NCBI GenBank assembly: GCA_963825645.1
Contig: CAWGTT010000003.1
Span: forward strand, 1-64,000
Source of the DNA: JADJPO01 sp963825645
GTDB lineage: Bacteria > Actinomycetota > Actinomycetes > Actinomycetales > Kineosporiaceae
Direction: 5' to 3'
DNA length: 64,000 nt
This document shows positions 35,329 to 44,804 of this stretch, piece after piece. Positions within the stretch are counted from its first letter, which is position 1; each line of letters starts with the position of its first letter. Below the pieces are notes generated by a model. That model was given only the letters and a program-made list of their open reading frames with translations, was not told the origin of the DNA and did no database searches. A program made the translations under genes and the position numbers.

Positions 35329-35580
35329 TGAAACCACCCCTCCTCCCGGTTCTCCCGCGAGACCGCCCAGACAGGCAGCGGCAATGGTCCCCACCGGCGC
35401 GGGCGACTGGGTCTCAGGCAATACCAGCCGATATGAGGGCGACGACGCTCGCCCGACTTCGCCGCAGAGCGTGCATCCGATTGCTGCTGCCGGCGCAGCG
35501 GCCCGGTTCGTCGGCATCCCCCACCAGCCGCGATCCAGTGGGCACGGCAAGGCGCTCACGACGCACGGCGTGGCGTGCGT

Positions 35581-37032
35581 TCAGGGCCGGAACGCAGATC
35601 CCGTCGCGTCCAGCGCGCCCTCGCTCACCGGAAGCTGCCCGCGCTTGACAGCGGTGATCAGAGCGGTGTGGTCGGCCTCGGTCTGGTCGGCGTAGAGCCG
35701 TGCGAACCGAGCGAGCGCGATGTCGACCCGGTCGCCGCGGCCGACGTACCCGGCGATCATCGAGGCGCCGCTGGTGCGGGCGTGACCCTTCGCCAGCAGG
35801 TGCCCGACGATGCCGGCGTAGTCGCATAGCGCGGCGGCATCCAGCCCGTCGAGGGGAACCGTGCCCTTGCTGTTGCGGAACTGGCGCACGTAGAAACTGT
35901 GACCGGCCACGTTCGCCCAGCCCAGCAGCGGGTCGCTCACCGTCTGGAGTGCTTGCTGGTACTCGACAACACGCTGGCCCTGGTGGGCATGCCACGCCGA
36001 GTCGCCGTGCACGTAGCGGGCGATCACCGACCGCCGGGCCTGCTTCATCTGGAGGAACAGCACGTCGTCCGGCGTGCTCCCCTCCAGGAGCACGACGTAC
36101 GCGCGCAGTCCGACACTGCCGACCCCGACGACCTTGTGGGCGATGTCGACCACGGTGTACCCGCCGACGACCCGCCGCCAGTGCGGGGCAAGCGTCTCCA
36201 GGTACTCGTCAAGGGCGAACGCGATGGCCTCGTACTCATGCTCATCCACCACTCTGGTGACCACCGGCGGGTCCTCGATGATCCGGCGTTCGCCGCCCCG
36301 TTCCTCGGTGAGCTTGGGCAGCGCGCGGTCGCTGGTGCGCTTGCGAGCTCGATCGGCGGAGCGCTTGATCTCCTGGCGCAGGGACTTCTCAGTGGCCGTC
36401 TCGTGCAGGCGTAAGACATCGAGACGGTTGTAGGAGCGCATCATCAGCGGCTGCTCGGCGAGGAAGCGCACCTCGGCCCGGTAGGTGGCCACACAAGCCC
36501 GGACGGCGTCGGCGCACTGGTCCTCGGTCGCGCCGTTCTCGCGGCCCGCGACGTGGATGCTCGCGACGAGCCGGCGCAGGTCCCACTCCCAGCAGCCGGG
36601 GTGCGCCTCGTCGAAGTCGTTGAGGTCGATGACCAGCTCTCCCTCGGGCGAGGCATAGAACCCGAAGTTGCCCAGATGCGCGTCGCCGCAGATGACTGGC
36701 ATGATCCCGGTGGCCGGCAGGCGGGAGACGTCGTCGATCATCACGATAGCGGTGCCGCGCAGAAACCCGTACGGGCTCGTGACCATCCGGGCGACCCGGA
36801 TCGGAATGAGCTCCGCACGCCGGCCCAGGTGCGACTCGTGGATCAACGTGATCGGGTCGGGTCGGCCCGGCCACGCACGCCACTCACCCAGGGTGGCCCG
36901 GGGCACATCGCTGCGCATCGCCTTGCCCATCGCGTAGCGCTGCGCCCTGGACACCGGACGCTGCCTCACAGACGCATAGGCCGCACTGTCGGCCGTTACG
37001 AGAACGGCGTGGCCGGTTGTAGGCGACGTCAT
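35581..37032 (-). CDS. DUF2252 domain protein
   Basis: 483 residues; ATG 37032, GGAGGG 6-7 nt upstream. DUF2252 proteins have a kinase-like (APH/Fam20-like) fold of unknown substrate. Conserved blocks: RYAMGKAMRSDVPRATLGEW, PVICGDAHLGNFGFYASPEG (the GDxHxxN loop resembles a phosphotransferase catalytic loop), VIDLNDFDEAHPGCWEWDLR (metal-binding DFDE) and VGVGSVGLRAYVVLLEG. All are intact. The adjacent genes are not obviously related. Confidence 0.88.
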   Translation of the reverse strand: MTSPTTGHAVLVTADSAAYASVRQRPVSRAQRYAMGKAMRSDVPRATLGEWRAWPGRPDPITLIHESHLGRRAELIPIRVARMVTSPYGFLRGTAIVMIDDVSRLPATGIMPVICGDAHLGNFGFYASPEGELVIDLNDFDEAHPGCWEWDLRRLVASIHVAGRENGATEDQCADAVRACVATYRAEVRFLAEQPLMMRSYNRLDVLRLHETATEKSLRQEIKRSADRARKRTSDRALPKLTEERGGERRIIEDPPVVTRVVDEHEYEAIAFALDEYLETLAPHWRRVVGGYTVVDIAHKVVGVGSVGLRAYVVLLEGSTPDDVLFLQMKQARRSVIARYVHGDSAWHAHQGQRVVEYQQALQTVSDPLLGWANVAGHSFYVRQFRNSKGTVPLDGLDAAALCDYAGIVGHLLAKGHARTSGASMIAGYVGRGDRVDIALARFARLYADQTEADHTALITAVKRGQLPVSEGALDATGSAFRP

Positions 37033-37289
37033 CGCGTTCCCTCCGCGTGTGCCCAGGGTGTTGCGACTCTACCGACTCCACTCTCTGCCGAGCACAGAAT
37101 GGACCGCTGTGCCGCACCCGGTGCCTGCAGCAGACGATGACCGGTCGGCGCGAGACCCACGAGCTGGCCGAGAGGCTCAACGTCGTTCGTGCCGTCGATC
37201 GCGCTCGCCCGCTCTGGTCGAGCTGAATGCTCGCGCCGTGATGCCAGACGTTGTCGGCCGGGCGCCGCCGTCCAGGTTTCTGGCGACGC

Positions 37290-38024
37290 CTACTCGGGGA
37301 GCGACCTGGCGCGCTTCTCCTTGGCCTCGCGTGCGGACACGTCCACGTAGGTTTGGCCGCCGAGTCCGAGCAGGGCGTCACGTACGACGGCAATGATCGA
37401 TTCGGGTGTCATGGTGGACGGGTCGAGCGGCAGCCGCGACGAGATACGCACCTGCACGCGCGTCCGTCGCAGCCGTCGGTGCGTGTATGCCGTGGTGACC
37501 GCGTAGGCCGGCACATCCGGATTGGCGCGCAACACCGGAATCAGCACGCGCGGGTGCAGCCGGTGAAGCGTGGTGGGATCCGGGGACCGGGTGCCCTCCG
37601 GGTAGAGCCCGATCTTCCCACCGTGCTCGAGTGCTGACGATGCCATGTCGATCGCCCAGTCAGTGACCGCTTGGTCTCCGCGACGCAACGGGATCTGACC
37701 CATCAGGCGGAAGAACAACGCGCCGCGCCCCTGGAACCATTCGAGCTTGGTGAAGGCGGTCACCCGCCACCACGTGCTCATCACCACCACCAACGGATCA
37801 GCGGCCGACACATGGTTGCCGATCAGGATCGCCGCTCCCCGCGAGACCTTCTCGACGCCCTCGATGTCGACCTTCCAGCGGGCCCGCAATGCGCGCATCG
37901 CGGCGATCGTCACCCAATAGCTGCGAGCACGCCCGGGCCGCCCTATGCGGATCCCGGGGAAGAGGGCCCTGCCCACGTGGAGTAACACGTCATAGGACAC
38001 GCTCGCCGCGCCGGTCGGTGCCAT
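37290..38024 (-). CDS. 1-acylglycerol-3-phosphate acyltransferase-like protein (PlsC family)
   Basis: 244 residues from ATG 38024 (GAGG 8 nt upstream); the open frame extends further upstream but without homology. Acyltransferase motif I GNHVSAADPL (HxxxxD pattern: His and Asp of the catalytic pair), motif III IGLYPEGTRSPDP and motif IV-like region DVPAYAVTTAYTH. PlsC-type enzymes acylate lysophosphatidate or related lysolipids at the membrane. The sequence FTKLEWFQGRGALFFRLMG is typical of actinobacterial members. It stands alone. Confidence 0.85.
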   Translation of the reverse strand: MAPTGAASVSYDVLLHVGRALFPGIRIGRPGRARSYWVTIAAMRALRARWKVDIEGVEKVSRGAAILIGNHVSAADPLVVVMSTWWRVTAFTKLEWFQGRGALFFRLMGQIPLRRGDQAVTDWAIDMASSALEHGGKIGLYPEGTRSPDPTTLHRLHPRVLIPVLRANPDVPAYAVTTAYTHRRLRRTRVQVRISSRLPLDPSTMTPESIIAVVRDALLGLGGQTYVDVSAREAKEKRARSLPE

Positions 38025-38295
38025 GGACCCATCCTCGCGGGTAGCAACCCCCCGACGCACCCGATCCGACCTGCGCGACTCGTGGCACCGACGGCCTTCC
38101 GTGTGCGCGATGTTGCCGGGCGCCAAACGAGCGAGCGGTCTTGCCCCAACTGCCGTCCGTGTCGACGCACGGGATGCCGCGGTGAGCATGGTCGGAGGTC
38201 GCGCTGACGCGGCGGCGGCCACGTTCACCTCCATACCCCCGGTCCAGTGTGTGGAAGATGGTGCTGGCGCGGAGCACAGGCCTCACACTGGTCCT

Positions 38296-38526
38296 ATGGT
38301 GAGTCGCCCCCCGGCCCGAGGACGGGTCCTGTCCACCAGCCCTTTCGTCCGCACGGAGGTGGTCCTGCCCTCGACCGCAGACTTCAAGGTGGGTGACCGC
38401 GTCACCTTGGACAGCTGGGGCATGGGCCGCGTCGTGCAGGTGACGGAGATCGACGTAGTGGTCGACTTCGGGGCGGCAGGTCACCGCCGAATCCCGGCCG
38501 GGACCAAGGGGTTCTCCCCTCTGTAG
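38296..38526 (+). CDS. Small conserved hypothetical protein
   Basis: Up to 76 residues from ATG 38296. The core FKVGDRVTLDSWGMGRVVQV then VVVDFGAAGHRRIPAG is a small beta-barrel (KOW/Tudor-like) pattern seen in short actinobacterial proteins; my comparison is from memory. The first ~30 residues may be leader, and a later start is possible near 38350. No partner gene is evident. Confidence 0.6.
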   Translation: MVSRPPARGRVLSTSPFVRTEVVLPSTADFKVGDRVTLDSWGMGRVVQVTEIDVVVDFGAAGHRRIPAGTKGFSPL

Positions 38527-38743
38527 CCCGGGCGCCGCGGCGCCGGCGAGTTCCGATCTCGCAACGGCGAGCATCCTCATCCGCCGCTGCCCGGAGCGCA
38601 CCATCATGCCGCCCCGGACCACCGACGATGGCGTCCATTACCTGGCGTGCGCCCGATATGCCCGAGAACATCCACGCCTGGGAAGGACCGATCGGCCCGA
38701 GGTGCCTGGGCTCCGTCTCCACGGCGTGGAGCATCATTGCCCT

Positions 38744-39652
38744 GTGTCCGTCGACGTGGATCCGCCTGTCGTCCGGTGGCTGCTCGAGGGCGACCCTGCG
38801 GTCCGCTGGCGCGTTCTCGCCTACCTGACCGAGGCGGCCCGTCACGACGTGGACGCGGAGCGGCAGTGCGTGGCGACGACGGGATGGGGGGCTCGGCTCC
38901 TGGCCGAGCAGGCCCCGGACGGCAGTTGGGGCGGCGGGATGTACTCGCCCAAGTGGATCTCGACCACCTACACGCTGCTCCACCTGACGTGGCTCGGGCT
39001 GCCTGGCGAGCACCCCGCGGCGCTGCGCGCCCTCGACCGGCTCTGGCACTGGCAGGGCCGTTGGCGGGTCCCGGAGGCGTGCATCGAGTCGATGCTCGTC
39101 CGGTTGACGTCGGCCTTCGGGTATCCCGCCGAGCGGCTCGACGGCGTCGTCGCCGACCTGCTCGACCAGCAGCACGACGACGGTGGCTGGAACTGCGTGA
39201 CCCGCACCGACCGCGCCCAGCACAGCTCGTTCCACACCAGCATCCAGGCGCTGGAGGCGCTGGAGGCCTACCGCCTCGGCGGCGGCTGCCTGCCCGTGGC
39301 CGATGCGCAGGACCGTGGCCGCGGGTTCTTCCTGCGCCATTGCCTCTACCAGTCGCACCGGACCGGCGAGGTGGCGATCACCGCGAGCATGCGGTTCCCC
39401 GCGTTCCCGGAATGGCACTTCGACGTGCTGCGCGGCCTGGAGTACTTCGCCGACGTCGACCATTCGCGGGACGCACGCCTCAACGACGCCATCCACGTCG
39501 TGACGTCCAAGCGCCACAGAGACGGTCGCTGGTCGACGTACTCCCCCTACTCGGGTCGGCACTGGTTCCGGCTCGAGCCCGCTGGAGCGAGCCGGTGGAC
39601 CACCGTCCGCGCCCTGCGGGTCCTTCGCTGGTGGGACTCCCCAGCCGAGTGA
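38744..39652 (+). CDS. Alpha-toroid protein, squalene-cyclase/prenyltransferase-like repeat
   Basis: About 302 residues from GTG 38744 (an open frame reaches back to 38606). Repeats such as PDGSWGGGMYSPKWISTTYT, HDDGGWNCV and SSFHTSIQALEALEAYRLGG have the GxW-type QW-like pattern of (alpha/alpha)-toroid proteins. The DxDD acid motif of squalene-hopene cyclases is absent, so it is unlikely to be a true cyclase; related actinobacterial proteins are hypothetical. The opposite strand is also open over the same stretch, but only this frame has conserved motifs. Confidence 0.7.
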   Translation: MSVDVDPPVVRWLLEGDPAVRWRVLAYLTEAARHDVDAERQCVATTGWGARLLAEQAPDGSWGGGMYSPKWISTTYTLLHLTWLGLPGEHPAALRALDRLWHWQGRWRVPEACIESMLVRLTSAFGYPAERLDGVVADLLDQQHDDGGWNCVTRTDRAQHSSFHTSIQALEALEAYRLGGGCLPVADAQDRGRGFFLRHCLYQSHRTGEVAITASMRFPAFPEWHFDVLRGLEYFADVDHSRDARLNDAIHVVTSKRHRDGRWSTYSPYSGRHWFRLEPAGASRWTTVRALRVLRWWDSPAE

Positions 39653-39898
39653 CACCTACGCGTGCCAGGAACCGACCCGGCAGGTAGTTCTCCAGAAGGG
39701 GCGACGATGCTCGGTGGAGTCTGGTCAGCGGCGCACACCCGCTCCTGGCGCCGTGCGCGGGACTTGCGAACCGCGCGGCGTACTCACTCGCAGCCGCGCA
39801 GCGGCCATAACGGCCGCGATCTCTCCGAGACCGCGCATCCGGCGGATATCGGTCATGCTGGAGGTGTTCCGGCGGGCCGAAGCGTCCGGGAGGCGATC

Positions 39899-40453
39899 GT
39901 GCGATCCGGCGACGAACCCGACCACGCCCGCAGCCCGCTGCGGATGCGGTTGGTCCTCGCGAGCGGGGCGGCGCTGTTCTGCACGGTGACGGCGATCGAG
40001 TTCGCAGCGCACGGCCGGCCCGCGGTGGCGCTGGCGCTGGCGGCGGTCGCCGTTCTGGCCCTGGTCAACTGTGCCGTCGTGGGCCGGCGTATCCGGCAGG
40101 GCCCGCACTTCCAGCCTGGGCGCGGCATTCCCGCCTACCGCCCGATCGAGACCCACGACGCAGCCGGGTATGGCGCGGTACCCACCCGCGACCCACTCAG
40201 CGAGCGGCAACGGATGCGCCGCTACCTCGCGCTCATGGGCACCTGCCTGGCTCTGATCGCACTGGCCTGGACGGTGGTACGCGCCGTGTCGGTGACCGCA
40301 GCGGAGGTCATGAGCGTGGTGGCGATGCTCATCCCCCCGATCGCGGCCGTGGTGGCCAATGCGGGCTGGTACCCGGACCGTGCCGACCCGCCCGAGGCCG
40401 GCACGCGGTCCGGGACGCCGTCCGCCAGGCGGCCGTCGGGTACCGAACGGTGA
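39899..40453 (+). CDS. Four-helix membrane protein, unknown
   Basis: 184 residues from GTG 39899, chosen for GGGAGG 5 nt upstream. Four membrane segments: LVLASGAALFCTVTAIEFAA, AVALALAAVAVLALVNCAVV, YLALMGTCLALIALAWTVVR and VMSVVAMLIPPIAAVVANAG. The C-terminal ~30 residues are Pro/Gly/Ser-rich. No family was recognised. A short gap separates it from the SDR gene downstream, which may be co-transcribed. Confidence 0.7.
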   Translation: MRSGDEPDHARSPLRMRLVLASGAALFCTVTAIEFAAHGRPAVALALAAVAVLALVNCAVVGRRIRQGPHFQPGRGIPAYRPIETHDAAGYGAVPTRDPLSERQRMRRYLALMGTCLALIALAWTVVRAVSVTAAEVMSVVAMLIPPIAAVVANAGWYPDRADPPEAGTRSGTPSARRPSGTER

Positions 40454-40560
40454 ACGAGGAGCGTCCGACACGGTGCTGACCATGGTTGAGACGCTGGAGC
40501 CAGGCCACGGCGTCCGCTGGCTGTCCGGCCATGCCCGATGCTGATGGGGGAGGTGGCGGA

Positions 40561-41307
40561 GTGGATCTCGAACTGCAAGGGCTCACGTCTGTGGTGGTGG
40601 GCGGCTCGAGCGGTATCGGTGCGGACGTGGCAGGCGTCCTTGCCGAGGAGGGCTGCGACGTGGCGGTGACCTACCGGAGTTCTCTCACGGGAGCCGCGGA
40701 GGCGGCCGCCGCCGTACGAGGACACGGCGGACGGGCATGGGTGGCGCCACTGGACCTGAGCACTTCCGAGTCAGCGGCGCGGGACGCTCACGCGTTGGTC
40801 TCGGAGCTGGGCGGGCTCGACATCCTCATCCTCTGTGCCGGCTACAACGTCGTGACGCCCTACGACCAGATCACCGCAGCGGAATGGGCCGCGGTCTTGA
40901 ACGCCAACCTCACCGGCGCCTTCTTCGCCCTGCAGGCGATGACGCCCGCGATGCGATCGGGCGGGAGCGTCGTCACGGTGGCCAGTGTCGCTGCGCAGAC
41001 CGGAGCCCCGCACCATATGCACTACGCGGCCGCGAAGGCCGGGTTGGTCAACCTCACTCGGTCACTGGCCCGCGCCCTTGCTCCGAACGTGCGCGTCAAC
41101 TGCGTCGCCCCCGGCATCACGATGACCCCGATGGGTGCAGACACCGTCGCGAACCTCCCCGATGACTACGCACGCACGCGCCTGCTCCTACAGCGGTACG
41201 CCACCAGCAGGCGAATCGCACAGATGATCGCCGTGGTCGCGAGTCCCATCAGTGAACACATGACCGGAGCGACGATCGACGTCAACAGCGGCCGACACCT
41301 TCGCTGA
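40561..41307 (+). CDS. Short-chain dehydrogenase/reductase (classical SDR)
   Basis: 248 residues, GTG 40561 with GGAGG 7 nt upstream. Rossmann glycine motif TSVVVGGSSGIGADVAGVLA, adenine-site LDLS, NxAG-like ILCAGYN, catalytic Ser in VASVAAQTG and YxxxK in MHYAAAKAGL; C-terminal GATIDVNSGRH instead of the common DGG. NADP preference is suggested by YRSS after the second strand. Substrate unknown. Confidence 0.88.
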   Translation: MDLELQGLTSVVVGGSSGIGADVAGVLAEEGCDVAVTYRSSLTGAAEAAAAVRGHGGRAWVAPLDLSTSESAARDAHALVSELGGLDILILCAGYNVVTPYDQITAAEWAAVLNANLTGAFFALQAMTPAMRSGGSVVTVASVAAQTGAPHHMHYAAAKAGLVNLTRSLARALAPNVRVNCVAPGITMTPMGADTVANLPDDYARTRLLLQRYATSRRIAQMIAVVASPISEHMTGATIDVNSGRHLR

Positions 41308-41445
41308 CCAACACCTGAATGGTCCACACCAAACGCACTCATCGCCGCTCTGCGGCCGTCAACGGTCACCCGGATCGGGTTCAGAATGGGACGATCTCAT
41401 TGGATGGCAAGCCGGGTTGTGCTCACGTCACGCTGAGGAGACATC

Positions 41446-41835
41446 ATGAGCTACGGCACCAAGGTCACCGTTGACGCACCGTACGCCGACACTGTCCACC
41501 GCGTCCGTGAAGAGCTCCAGGCGGAAGGGTTCGGCGTCCTCACCGAGATCGACATGAGGGCCACGATGCGCGCCAAGCTGGGCAAGGACATCGAGGACTA
41601 CGTCATTCTCGGCGCCTGCAACCCACCCCTCGCCCACCGAGCGCTGCAGGCCGACCGCGGCATCGGCTTGCTCCTGCCCTGCAACGTTGTCGTGCGCGCC
41701 ACCGACGCCGGGACGGTGGTCGAGGCTCTCGACCCGCAGATCATGGTCGGTCTGAGCGACAACATCGACGTGAAGGACGTCGCTGACGACGCGTCCGCCC
41801 GGCTGTCACGGGTCCTCGACCGGCTCAGCGGCTGA
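41446..41835 (+). CDS. DUF302 domain protein
   Basis: 129 residues; ATG 41446 with GAGGAG 6 nt upstream. Whole-length DUF302: VRVE-like HRVREELQAEGFGVLTEIDM, ILGACNPPLAHRALQADRGI, GLLLPCNVVVRATDAG and a C-terminal helix that modern members share. Small alpha/beta proteins of unknown function, often found near redox or stress genes. Confidence 0.88.
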   Translation: MSYGTKVTVDAPYADTVHRVREELQAEGFGVLTEIDMRATMRAKLGKDIEDYVILGACNPPLAHRALQADRGIGLLLPCNVVVRATDAGTVVEALDPQIMVGLSDNIDVKDVADDASARLSRVLDRLSG

Positions 41836-41904
41836 CGTCGTCCTCGCGAGCCCGCGGCGCTCGCACGGCTGGCCGCCCGGTACCGCACGGTTGGCCCGAC
41901 AGGG

Positions 41905-42096
41905 GATGGCTGCTCGGCCTGTGCCGCCACGTTGTGACGACGAACGGCATCTTCCGGGCGACAGTCCTGGTGGGCGGGCGCGTCGTGGGCACGTGGACCC
42001 GTGCCCGGCGGCGAGGTCGAGATGTCATTGCTCGAGGGGGTCGATCCCGACGTACGACGGGACCTGGCCGTCGACGCGGCCGACGTGAGGACGTGA
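41905..42096 (+). pseudogene. AlkZ-like winged-helix glycosylase, C-terminal remnant
   Basis: Reads TTNGIFRATVLVGGRVVGTW TR, then after a one-base shift near 42018 GEVEMSLLEGVDPDVRRDLA and VDAADVRT before a stop. This is the end of the winged-helix DNA-binding (AlkZ/YcaQ-type) family, in which NGxFRxxVLVDGRVVGTW is conserved. The rest of the gene is missing. Confidence 0.65.
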
Positions 42097-42281
42097 CACG
42101 GTTCCAGAGCGCACCCCCACCACGGTGACGGCCGCCTAGGGGGATCTCGTGAACGGTGCGGCCGGCTGGCTTGACGTGCCGTCTGGGGTCAGCTGCCTGG
42201 TCCAGTGCGTTGGGCCGCCCGAGCCACGCTGCTGACAGCAGAAACGCGCAGCGGCCTGCGGTTCGCTGTCAGGGTGGGCGC

Positions 42282-43250
42282 ATGGACCTTCTCCTGCTCG
42301 GTGGGACTGCGTTCCTTGGCCGTGCCATCGCCGAGGCTGCCCGGGATCGTGGGGTCGACGTGACGTGTCTGGCGCGGGGCTCGGCCCTCGCCGCTGGCGG
42401 GGTCCGTCTCGTGTCGGCCGACCGGGACGATGAGGACGGGTTGACGCCGGTGCGCGATCAGCAGTGGGATGCGGTGATCGACGTATCCCGCCAGCCCGGT
42501 CAGGTGCGTCGTGCTGTGCGTGACCTCACGACGGACCACTGGGTATTCGTGTCCTCCGGCAACGTGTACGCCCGCTTCGACCTGTCCGAGCAAGACGAGA
42601 CCGCTCAGCTCAACGAGCCGCTCGTCGGTGACCTGCTGCAGGACATGTCGCGGTACGGGCCAGCGAAAGTGGCGTGCGAGCAGGCAGTGCGCTCGGCGTC
42701 CACCACGTCGACGATCGTCCGCCCTGGCCTGATCGCCGGACCTGGCGACTGGTCCGGACGCAGCGGCTACTACCCATGGCGCTTCGCCCACCCAACGGGC
42801 CCGGACGTGCTCGTCCCACCGGACATGGACTTCCCCTGCGCGCTCATCGACGTCGATGACCTGGCCGCCTGGATCGTCGACTCCGCGCACCAGCGGATCG
42901 AAGGGACCTTCAACGCGACCGGGCCCACGACGACGCTCGGGGACCTGCTGGAGATCGCCCGCCGAGTGGCTGGCAGCGATGCGCAAGCACGGCCGGTACC
43001 GGCCGCGGTGCTGAAGCGGGAGGGCATCTCGCCGTGGATGGGCCCGAAGTCCCTCCCGTTGTGGATCGACGATCCCAAGTGGCGGTACTTCGCCACGATG
43101 AGTAGCACGGCCGCGCGGACCCGCGGACTCACTACTCGGCCGATGCGGCAGACTCTCGCCCACACCCTTGCCTACGAAGAAACACGGGACCAACCACGAC
43201 AGAGCGGGCTCACCGACGAGGACGAGATCCACCTGAGGACAGCGCTGTAG
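42282..43250 (+). CDS. NAD-dependent epimerase/dehydratase family protein
   Basis: 322 residues from ATG 42282 (AGGGTGGG upstream). Atypical extended SDR: N-terminal LLLLGGTAFLGRAIAEAARD (GxxxxLG cofactor motif), VFVSSGNVYARFD with the catalytic Ser/Tyr region, and YGPAKVACEQAV providing the YxxxK. C-terminal FNATGPTTTLGDLLEIARRV matches the substrate-side domain of reductases annotated as nucleoside-diphosphate-sugar epimerases. Substrate unknown; no sugar-biosynthesis neighbours. Confidence 0.85.
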   Translation: MDLLLLGGTAFLGRAIAEAARDRGVDVTCLARGSALAAGGVRLVSADRDDEDGLTPVRDQQWDAVIDVSRQPGQVRRAVRDLTTDHWVFVSSGNVYARFDLSEQDETAQLNEPLVGDLLQDMSRYGPAKVACEQAVRSASTTSTIVRPGLIAGPGDWSGRSGYYPWRFAHPTGPDVLVPPDMDFPCALIDVDDLAAWIVDSAHQRIEGTFNATGPTTTLGDLLEIARRVAGSDAQARPVPAAVLKREGISPWMGPKSLPLWIDDPKWRYFATMSSTAARTRGLTTRPMRQTLAHTLAYEETRDQPRQSGLTDEDEIHLRTAL

Positions 43251-43372
43251 CCACAGACGCGCTCACATGCCGCGTTCCGGCCAACGGCTCCTGCCGCGAG
43301 TTGCGCGGCCGTGCGCTCCGGCCGCTGTCGTGTGTACGCGCGGGGTGTTGTCGGCGCCGTCCCGGGGGTGAC

Positions 43373-44242
43373 TCAGGTGGGCAGGGCGTAGTAGTCCTCG
43401 GTGGCCACGCGGGTGAACCCCAGGGAGGCGTACAGGTTGAGTGCCCGGTCGTTGTCGACGGTGACCTCCAGGTGGACGCGTGACGCGCCGTCCGCCCGGG
43501 CCTGTCGGCAGACGCGACGGAGGATCTCGCGCCCTATACCTCGGCCCTGGTGGTCGGGGTGGACGACGAAGCCGTAGACGCCGGCGGTGTCCTGATCCCA
43601 GGTCAGCCTTTCCGTACCGACGACCGCGTCGTCCAGCTCGACGATCAAGGTGCCGGCGTGGTCGAGTCGAGTGCGTTCGGCGTCCGCCTCCTCGACCGGT
43701 TCCGGCCGGTGCCAGCCGAACCCCGCCTCGAGCAGCGCATCAACGGCCGTCATGTCACGGAAGGTCGCGGGCCTCAGGGTGATCCGCGGGCCGGACGGCG
43801 CCTCGACCGGTGCACCGCGAAGCTGTAGCGCGTGCTCGGAATGCTCCATCACCGCACCACGGGCCAGCGCCAGCTCGCGACCTGCTGTCGAGGCTCGCGG
43901 GGTCACCAGCAGCGTCGGGGAGTATCCGTGGTCCCGGCACAGCGGCAGGGAAGCCTCCAACAACGCGCTGGCGATCCCCCGTCGGCGGGCGCCCGGGTCG
44001 ACCATGCCGGTCAGCTCGACGCTGGGCGCGCCGAAGGCGTAGATCCCCAGGAAACCGAGCAGGCGCTCGCCATCCCACCAGAGCAGGTCCTCGACCCGGT
44101 GGCCAAGACGGTCGCGCAGCACACCCCCGCTCCAGCTCAGACGGCCGCCGTCTGCGGCGATGACGCGCCGCTCCAGATCCGCGATGGCGTCTAGAGCGGC
44201 AGGGGTCGTCGAGCGGACGACGACCTGTCGCTCGTCGTCGAC
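43373..44242 (-). CDS. Tandem GNAT acetyltransferase (mycothiol synthase-like architecture)
   Basis: About 290 residues with two GNAT domains. The first includes VELTGMVDPGARRRGIASAL (acetyl-CoA loop R-R-R-G-I-A), the second GVYGFVVHPDHQGRGIGREI followed by VHLEVTVDNDRALNLYASLG. The second loop (QGRGIG) is perfect, so at least that half should bind acetyl-CoA. This tandem layout is shared with MshD. The start is unresolved: around residue 1 of the homologous region the Val codons are GTC, and the next true GTG lies inside domain 1, while the open frame extends to 44476 across the neighbouring gene. Confidence 0.8.
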   Translation of the reverse strand, partial: VDDERQVVVRSTTPAALDAIADLERRVIAADGGRLSWSGGVLRDRLGHRVEDLLWWDGERLLGFLGIYAFGAPSVELTGMVDPGARRRGIASALLEASLPLCRDHGYSPTLLVTPRASTAGRELALARGAVMEHSEHALQLRGAPVEAPSGPRITLRPATFRDMTAVDALLEAGFGWHRPEPVEEADAERTRLDHAGTLIVELDDAVVGTERLTWDQDTAGVYGFVVHPDHQGRGIGREILRRVCRQARADGASRVHLEVTVDNDRALNLYASLGFTRVATEDYYALPT

Positions 44243-44255
44243 GCCCGGCCGGTGA

Positions 44256-44642
44256 CTACCGCTGCGGTGGCTCGTGCAGGGTCGAGGAGGCCGGGGCCGA
44301 CGGCGGCGAGCGGGCCGACGGCGACGGGGGCATAGGCGGCTCGGTGGCCGGTGCGGCTTCCGAGGCGTCGTGGCGCTGGTCGGCCAGTCGGTCGACGCCC
44401 CTGGTGAGCTGCGCCTTGGCCTTGGCGACCTTGTCGGCGTACTTACCCTCGGTCTTCGCGTCGATCTTCGCCGCAACCTTGTCCAGGCCGGAGGTCACCG
44501 TGTCGCGCTTGTCGTGAGCAAGGTCGCCGGCCTTCTGGACGGCGTCCTGGGCCGCCTTCTCCGCCGCCTCAGCGAACTGCCTGGTCTTGGCCTGCAGGTC
44601 GTGCTCGTCGGCCTTCTGCTTGACCTTGTCCAGGAACCCCAT
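44256..44642 (-). CDS. MT0933-like antitoxin family protein
   Basis: 128 residues from ATG 44642 (GGAGG 8 nt upstream). GFLDKVKQKADEHDLQAKTR then VAAKIDAKTEGKYADKVAKA is the short helical, Lys/Ala/Asp-rich pattern of the MT0933-like (Rv0909) antitoxin family. In mycobacteria its partner is the Rv0910-type SRPBCC toxin, but no such gene is adjacent, so the role as an antitoxin is unproven here. The C-terminal 35 residues are Pro/Ser/Ala-rich. Confidence 0.7.
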   Translation of the reverse strand: MGFLDKVKQKADEHDLQAKTRQFAEAAEKAAQDAVQKAGDLAHDKRDTVTSGLDKVAAKIDAKTEGKYADKVAKAKAQLTRGVDRLADQRHDASEAAPATEPPMPPSPSARSPPSAPASSTLHEPPQR

Positions 44643-44804
44643 GATCTGTGCCTCCACCGCTGGGTCGTCATCACCGCGCACACACAGTATGTCGCCGCTG
44701 ATCCGTGCGCACTCGGGGATCACCCGGAGCCGACCCTGAGAGGGCCCGCACGGAGGCACTGCCCAGGGCCCGTCGAAGCGGATTCCGCAGCTACGAGACA
44801 GTCG

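Noticed and set aside
38402..39655. 417-codon minus-strand open frame over the alpha-toroid gene
   Set aside because: No domains or hydrophobic pattern, while the plus strand has repeated GxW motifs and a plausible start.
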